36,269 nt of DNA from an uncultured Oscillospiraceae bacterium (GTDB lineage: Bacteria; Bacillota; Clostridia; Oscillospirales; Acutalibacteraceae). Location: positions 1-36,269 of the forward strand of contig UQLR01000022.1 of the NCBI GenBank assembly GCA_900541975.1. Direction: 5' to 3'. The position numbers and the translations under genes are program-made. Below the pieces are notes generated by a model that was given only the letters and a program-made list of their open reading frames with translations, had not been told where the DNA came from and searched no databases. Shown here piece by piece: positions 32,324 to 36,269 of this stretch (its first letter is position 1; every line of letters starts with the position of its first letter).

Positions 32324-33613
32324 TTAAAGCAAAACACCCTGGCAGCCCTTCCGGCTGCAGTCGGTCAGTTTCACCGTTTGCAACCGGCCGGAAAGATCGT
32401 TTGCACAGGGAACCAGAACCGGAGTATAGTTTTTGGTATACCCCTGGCAGTTTCCGCCGTGGTCGCATGTTTCAAACAAAACCTCTTCGCAGCGGCCCAT
32501 TTGTGTTGAAAGAAATGTTTGCCTGGCCTGCTGTGTAAGCTGCAGCATAATTTTGGCGCGCTGCTCACGGACCGACGCTTCAACCTGTCCGGGGGCCTGA
32601 TCCGCTACTGTCCCCGGGCGGCGCGAGTAAGAAAAAACATGTGCTTTTGCAAAGCCGACTTTTTTTACAAAACCGCAGGACTGTTCAAACTCCTTTTGCG
32701 TTTCCCCGGGAAAACCAACCATTATATCCGTTGTAATTGCAGAATTTATAAAGGCATGCCGCAGATTTTGTACAATGGTAAAATATTCCTGTACGTTGTA
32801 ATGGCGGTTCATTCGGCGCAGCGTTGCATCACAGCCGCTTTGCAGGGAAAGGTGAAACTGCGGGCAAAGTTTTTTCTGGCTGGAAAGGCGTGCGATTGTC
32901 GTTTCGTCCATGCGCTCCGGCTCAAGCGAACCCAGCCGCACGCGGCAAATCCCTTCTACAGAACAGGCTGCTTCAATTGCATCGGCCAGATTAAGCCCCA
33001 AATCCTGGCCGTAGGCAGACAGGTTAATCCCGACCAGCACTACTTCCTTATAGCCTTTTTGCGCCAAACACGTAATTTCCTGTTTTATGTCTTCCAGCGC
33101 CTTTGAACGTACTCTTCCCCTTGCATATGGAATGATGCAGTAGGAGCAAAAACGGTTGCATCCGTCTTCTATTTTTACAAAAGCCCTTGTCCGCCCATCA
33201 AACGTATGGATCGTCATCGCTTCAAATCGCGCGCCGTTCTCATGCGGGACAACCCTGTATACTTTTTCCCGTGTTTCTAAAAACTTTGCGATACAGCGCA
33301 GTAATTCACCTCTGCATTTGTTTCCCAGAACGATATCTGCCTGTAAAAAACGCGTAGACTCCTGCGGGAAGGCCTGCGGCAGGCAGCCGGTCAGTACAAC
33401 AATGGCGTCCGGATTTTCCCTGCGTATTCTGCGCAGCCACTTATAAGCCTTATTGTCGCTGACAGAGGTAACTGTGCAAGAATTCAGAATGCAGATTTCC
33501 GGTTTTTCTGTAAAAGGCGCCGGCGTAAAGCCCGCGCCTGCAAGTATTTCATGCATGACCTGTGATTCGTACTGATTCACCTTACAGCCAAGCGTTACGA
33601 TACAAAAAGTCAT
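32324..33613 (-). CDS. mtaB: tRNA (N6-threonylcarbamoyladenosine-37) methylthiotransferase MtaB
   Basis: The 429-aa radical SAM enzyme adds a methylthio group to t6A37 of tRNAs that read ANN codons. The N-terminal cluster cysteines are Cys10 (in TLGCKVNQYES, the MtaB-type signature), Cys46 and Cys77. The radical SAM motif is Cys152-x3-Cys156-x2-Cys159 in DGCNRFCSYCIIPYARG. GSLEPERM, FHLSLQSG and DIMVGFPGET follow, then a C-terminal TRAM-type domain. Length and signature separate it from MiaB and RimO. It starts with ATG at 33613 after a GGAG site. Confidence 0.93.
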   Translation of the reverse strand: MTFCIVTLGCKVNQYESQVMHEILAGAGFTPAPFTEKPEICILNSCTVTSVSDNKAYKWLRRIRRENPDAIVVLTGCLPQAFPQESTRFLQADIVLGNKCRGELLRCIAKFLETREKVYRVVPHENGARFEAMTIHTFDGRTRAFVKIEDGCNRFCSYCIIPYARGRVRSKALEDIKQEITCLAQKGYKEVVLVGINLSAYGQDLGLNLADAIEAACSVEGICRVRLGSLEPERMDETTIARLSSQKKLCPQFHLSLQSGCDATLRRMNRHYNVQEYFTIVQNLRHAFINSAITTDIMVGFPGETQKEFEQSCGFVKKVGFAKAHVFSYSRRPGTVADQAPGQVEASVREQRAKIMLQLTQQARQTFLSTQMGRCEEVLFETCDHGGNCQGYTKNYTPVLVPCANDLSGRLQTVKLTDCSRKGCQGVLL

Positions 33614-33750
33614 GAAGCTACTCCTTTTTCGCCTTATGTATAATTAATAGGTTTTTCTCTTTTAGATTGGAAGGATGAACAAAATAAGAATGGCAATGTT
33701 GAAAATAACGCATAATATGTTACTGAATTGCATTTTTGTCCAATATCCAA

Positions 33751-33779
33751 TTGATATTGGCGTTTGAAAGTGGTATATT
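33751..33779 (+). promoter_or_regulatory. Predicted promoter of the HPr-like gene
   Basis: TTGATA (33751-33756), 17-base spacer, TATATT (33774-33779), with GGGGG at 33800-33804 as ribosome site. The AT-rich stretch 33614-33750 between mtaB and this promoter shows no other feature. Confidence 0.55.
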
Positions 33780-33813
33780 ATAGACGAATTTTAATATATT
33801 GGGGGAAATGGAA

Positions 33814-34056
33814 ATGTATTCAACCACAATTGCAATTCCTGATCTAGAGGCCGCAAAAAAGTTTGTAAATATTTCCGGAAAATATTCCAATCATGTGATA
33901 CGGCTTAAGTGCGACCACTATGTTATTGACGCGCATTCCATTATGGGTATCATTAGCCTGGACAAGACAAAACCCATTGTCCTTGAAGCAGAGGGAACGG
34001 TACCTTCAGAGTTTATAACCGATATTGCCCCTTTTCAGACAAACGATACAAAATAA
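33814..34056 (+). CDS. HPr-like protein lacking the phosphorylatable histidine
   Basis: The 80-aa protein has the HPr fold pattern: first strand YSTTIAI, helix LEAAKKFVNISGKY, middle strands, then the strongly HPr-like DAHSIMGIISL with Ser42 at the position of regulatory Ser46, and a final strand PIVLEAEG. The active-site loop (GLHxRPA in HPr) is shortened to IPDLEAA and the histidine is absent. It therefore cannot pass phosphate from enzyme I to a sugar permease, but might be modified on Ser42 by HPr kinase, as with Crh of Bacillus. That is inference. Similar HPr-like proteins are common in Clostridia. ATG 33814 is preferred over 33808 because of spacing from GGGGG. Confidence 0.75.
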   Translation: MYSTTIAIPDLEAAKKFVNISGKYSNHVIRLKCDHYVIDAHSIMGIISLDKTKPIVLEAEGTVPSEFITDIAPFQTNDTK

Positions 34057-34112
34057 AAACAAAACCATATAAGAGTATAAAAGCCGCCTGGTAAAATGTC
34101 AAGCGGCGTAGC

Positions 34113-34145
34113 AACGGCTTCCGAAAATAACGGGAGCCGTTTTTT
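34113..34145 (+). terminator. Terminator after the HPr-like gene
   Basis: AACGGCTTCC (34113-34122) pairs with GGGAGCCGTT (34132-34141, one G.T pair), followed by TTTT. It is a clear intrinsic terminator for the HPr-like gene. Confidence 0.8.
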
Positions 34146-34147
34146 AT

Positions 34148-34187
34148 GCACAAAGACCGCGCCTGTAACAGAGCGCGGCCTTTGTGC
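34148..34187. terminator. Second inverted repeat in the convergent region
   Basis: GCACAAAGaCCGCGC (34148-34162) pairs with GCGCGGcCTTTGTGC (34173-34187), a 15-base stem with one mismatch, beginning 25 bases after the amylase stop. It lacks a good T-run on either strand, so it may stabilise transcript ends rather than terminate. Confidence 0.5.
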
Positions 34188-34211
34188 GATTCATATATTA
34201 AGAAGTGAGAG

Positions 34212-36230
34212 TTAGGCAAATATTTTTCCTATATCAAAATCTACTTTTTGTTTTGCCAGATACTTTTGCAATTGCAATGTATCTTCAACCGTAACCGTCC
34301 CGTTGGCGTCGATATCTGCGGCAGAAAAAGCGGTGTCTGTCAGTACTTCTGTTTTAGCAATATGTCTTTGCATGAGAAGTACGTCTTCAATTTCTATATT
34401 CCCATTTTCGTTTACGTCGCCCAGAGTATAAGAACCCGCCTGATGCGCTTCCAGCAGAATGGTTCCCTTTTCCCCGCTGTTTACAGTAGCCTTCCCATCC
34501 TGTACAACGCATTTGGCACCCGTATACGCATTTGTAAGCACTGTTTCGTCGGCAAAAATGCTGGAAACCTCTATGGTTACATCTGTAAGGGGCCGGGCAG
34601 AAATACAGGCGGCAATTTTGTCACTGATCCCGTCTTTGTCATACATTCTTGTAAACGCATAGCCGGAGGAGCTTTCCACCTTTGTATGCGCGCCCGCTCC
34701 TACTGCGATATGCCGGTCGCGAAACGTACCAACTTTCTGCCAGTGGGAAAGCGCATCTGTGTCCAGACTGTTCCAGTTCATGTCGCCCCTTAGCCTGTGA
34801 TCCCCTTTAGCCTGTGAACTTGGTACCCAGGGCCGGTTAGATTCGTCTCCATAATAAATTTGTACGGCGCCCGGCAACAGCAAAAACGCCGAACCGTTAT
34901 AAATTGCATCTTGCCTGTTAAGTGTTGTGTCGTGAGAAGACAGGTAACTTAACACATTAAAGTTTTCCTTGGTATTAATGTTTTGTGCGTAAGACGTATA
35001 GAGCGCATCCAGATTTTCAACGGCAGGCAAGCCGCCTCCCTGCTGAATGCTGAAGTTAATCATAGAATCAAATCCGCCCTCTGTGTAATAGGCGTTGTCT
35101 TCCACACCCTGACCCCAGTTCTCACCTGTCATCCAGAAATCCAGATCATCCAGCGCTTTATCCGGATTATTGTCTTTCCATGTTCGGAGCGCCTGGGTAC
35201 AGGCCTCTTTGAGCTTTTTCCAGGAAGCAAGCTCCACATGCTTTGCTGTGTCGCACCGGAAGCCGTCAATACCAAATTCTTCTACCCATTCGGCAAGCCA
35301 CATGACAAGATAATCCGACACCGTGGCAGTGGAAGGATATTTTTCCATTTTTTCACTGTATGTTCCTTCCTGCCACCATTTTGTTACCAAAAGCGGCGGA
35401 ATAGCAACCTTGTCTGTAGATTCTGTTTTAAAATCCGGCAGAGATTCCAAACTTCCCTCCAGATCGCCGGATGAATATATATAGCCTGCAATACCGGGCG
35501 CACCCACGCGAATCCAGTCCGGTCCCCACCATTTTGCCCAATCCTGTGCGTTTGTATTGTAATCTATGTAATTATGGTAATTTCTGATTCCATCGAGCTT
35601 ATAAAATAAAGATTGATAATTATTTTTCAGCGTCCCGTAATCAAATTCTTCCATATCTTGTACTGTGTTGTAACCGGGATGATTCATAACGACGTCCATA
35701 ATAATACGAATTCCGTGTGCATGCGCCGTATCTACCAGTTTTTGAAATTCTTCTTTCGTCCCAAAATTTTTGTCTGTTTCTGTGTAGTCGAGCGCATAGT
35801 AACCGTGATACGCATAATGGACATAAGAACCTCCATCGTCGCCCTGGCAATAACCGTGGATTTGCTCATACGGCGCACTCAGCCAAATTGCATTTACACC
35901 AAGATCCGTAAAATAGCCTTCTTCAATTTTTTTTGTGATCCCTGCAAAGTCCCCTCCATGAAAGGTCGCCCCTGCCGTATTCCAGCCTTCCAGCGGCTGA
36001 CCTTCTGCATCCAGCGTTCTCCCATACGCATGGTCGTTGTCTGGATTGCCGTTTTCAAAGCGGTCTGTCAGCAGAAAATAAACCGTCGCATTGTCCCACG
36101 AAAAATCCGCAGGATTTTTTCCCCCGGCGGCATCTGCCTGCGCACTGACTGTTACAGCGGAGGATGCCAAACATCCTGCTATGAGAACAATGCAAAGCAG
36201 AAGACACAAAAGCAATTTTTTTGCGCGCAT
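34212..36230 (-). CDS. Secreted GH13 alpha-amylase with C-terminal dockerin
   Basis: The 672-aa protein hydrolyses alpha-1,4-glucans. The export signal (residues 1-30) contains both a lipobox-like IAGC (Cys20) and a VSA site at residue 30. GH13 regions: I DVVMNH (179-184), II GFRCDTAKH (323-331, nucleophile Asp327), III general acid Glu370 in MTGENWG, IV SSHDT (431-435). A beta-domain follows, then a type-I dockerin at about 604-663 with two calcium-binding repeats, GDVNENGNIEIEDVLLMQRHI (in part) and ADIDANGTVTVEDTLQLQKYL (in part). The dockerin implies docking to a cohesin scaffold, as in starch-degrading amylosomes of gut Ruminococcaceae. The start ATG at 36230 has GGAGG upstream. Only 39 bases of the window lie beyond it. 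Confidence 0.93.
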   Translation of the reverse strand: MRAKKLLLCLLLCIVLIAGCLASSAVTVSAQADAAGGKNPADFSWDNATVYFLLTDRFENGNPDNDHAYGRTLDAEGQPLEGWNTAGATFHGGDFAGITKKIEEGYFTDLGVNAIWLSAPYEQIHGYCQGDDGGSYVHYAYHGYYALDYTETDKNFGTKEEFQKLVDTAHAHGIRIIMDVVMNHPGYNTVQDMEEFDYGTLKNNYQSLFYKLDGIRNYHNYIDYNTNAQDWAKWWGPDWIRVGAPGIAGYIYSSGDLEGSLESLPDFKTESTDKVAIPPLLVTKWWQEGTYSEKMEKYPSTATVSDYLVMWLAEWVEEFGIDGFRCDTAKHVELASWKKLKEACTQALRTWKDNNPDKALDDLDFWMTGENWGQGVEDNAYYTEGGFDSMINFSIQQGGGLPAVENLDALYTSYAQNINTKENFNVLSYLSSHDTTLNRQDAIYNGSAFLLLPGAVQIYYGDESNRPWVPSSQAKGDHRLRGDMNWNSLDTDALSHWQKVGTFRDRHIAVGAGAHTKVESSSGYAFTRMYDKDGISDKIAACISARPLTDVTIEVSSIFADETVLTNAYTGAKCVVQDGKATVNSGEKGTILLEAHQAGSYTLGDVNENGNIEIEDVLLMQRHIAKTEVLTDTAFSAADIDANGTVTVEDTLQLQKYLAKQKVDFDIGKIFA

Positions 36231-36269
36231 TTTAAGCCCTCCAAAAATAAAATAAATTTTTTATTATTA

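Noticed and set aside
1..36269. CRISPR array, tRNA genes, rRNA, IS transposase, or flanking att repeats
   Set aside because: No regularly spaced repeats, cloverleaf sequences, transposase motifs or obvious long direct repeats around the island were found by reading.

Overview
The window comes from a low-to-moderate-GC Firmicute, most likely an anaerobic Clostridia of the gut or rumen (Oscillospirales/Ruminococcaceae). The pointers are a secreted GH13 amylase with a C-terminal dockerin, an HPr-like protein, a GHL10-type glycosidase, MtaB, Shine-Dalgarno sites close to AGGAGG with some TTG/GTG starts, and a TP901/phiLC3-type phage tail and lysis module. It has two halves.

Half 1 (about 1-22430) is a phage-tail-like island. 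The left arm has three minus-strand genes: a recombinase-like protein that seems to lack catalytic residues, an unknown 193-aa protein, and a small membrane protein. Divergent from them is a 940-aa protein that I read as a single-chain double-psi-beta-barrel RNA polymerase of the YonO/QDE-1 class, with a DxDxD motif at residues 598-602. Every transcription unit of the arm carries a 12-bp operator of the form GAAC-N4-GTKY, which resembles the LexA/SOS box. In three promoters the operator fills the spacer between a TTGACA -35 and its -10. The rightward operon (5510-22391) encodes a tail-completion-like protein, a second tail-module protein, a tail-tube-like protein, a RuvC-like nuclease, a chaperone-like protein, tape measure protein, Dit, Tal, a baseplate fibre ending in an SGNH hydrolase, an XkdX-like protein, a CHAP endolysin, an XhlA-like protein and a phiLC3 holin. 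No terminase, portal, protease, capsid or replication gene was found, so it looks like a headless, non-contractile tail (an F-type tailocin-like particle) with its own polymerase.

The tape measure gene is split by a 1251-nt group I intron (10186-11436). The splice sites follow from P1 and P10 pairings and rejoin the frame exactly, giving a 1659-aa protein. The intron carries an antisense gene for a double zinc-ribbon protein. Its 3' half and the start of exon 2 are AT-rich, unlike the rest of the operon.

Half 2 (about 22430-36269) is ordinary chromosome: pyrB with a fused PyrI-type zinc domain; an ABC ATPase-permease, a DUF4097-like lipoprotein and a MerR-family regulator; ilvE, an RluA-family pseudouridine synthase and a DUF1294 protein; a GHL10-like exported glycosidase; mtaB; an HPr-like protein without the phosphorylatable histidine; and the dockerin amylase. 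No tRNA, rRNA, CRISPR array or IS transposase was seen.

A plausible working model, which is inference: DNA damage inactivates LexA, the left-arm genes and the polymerase are derepressed, the polymerase (alone or with the host enzyme) transcribes the long tail-lysis operon, the intron splices out, and particles leave through holin and endolysin.
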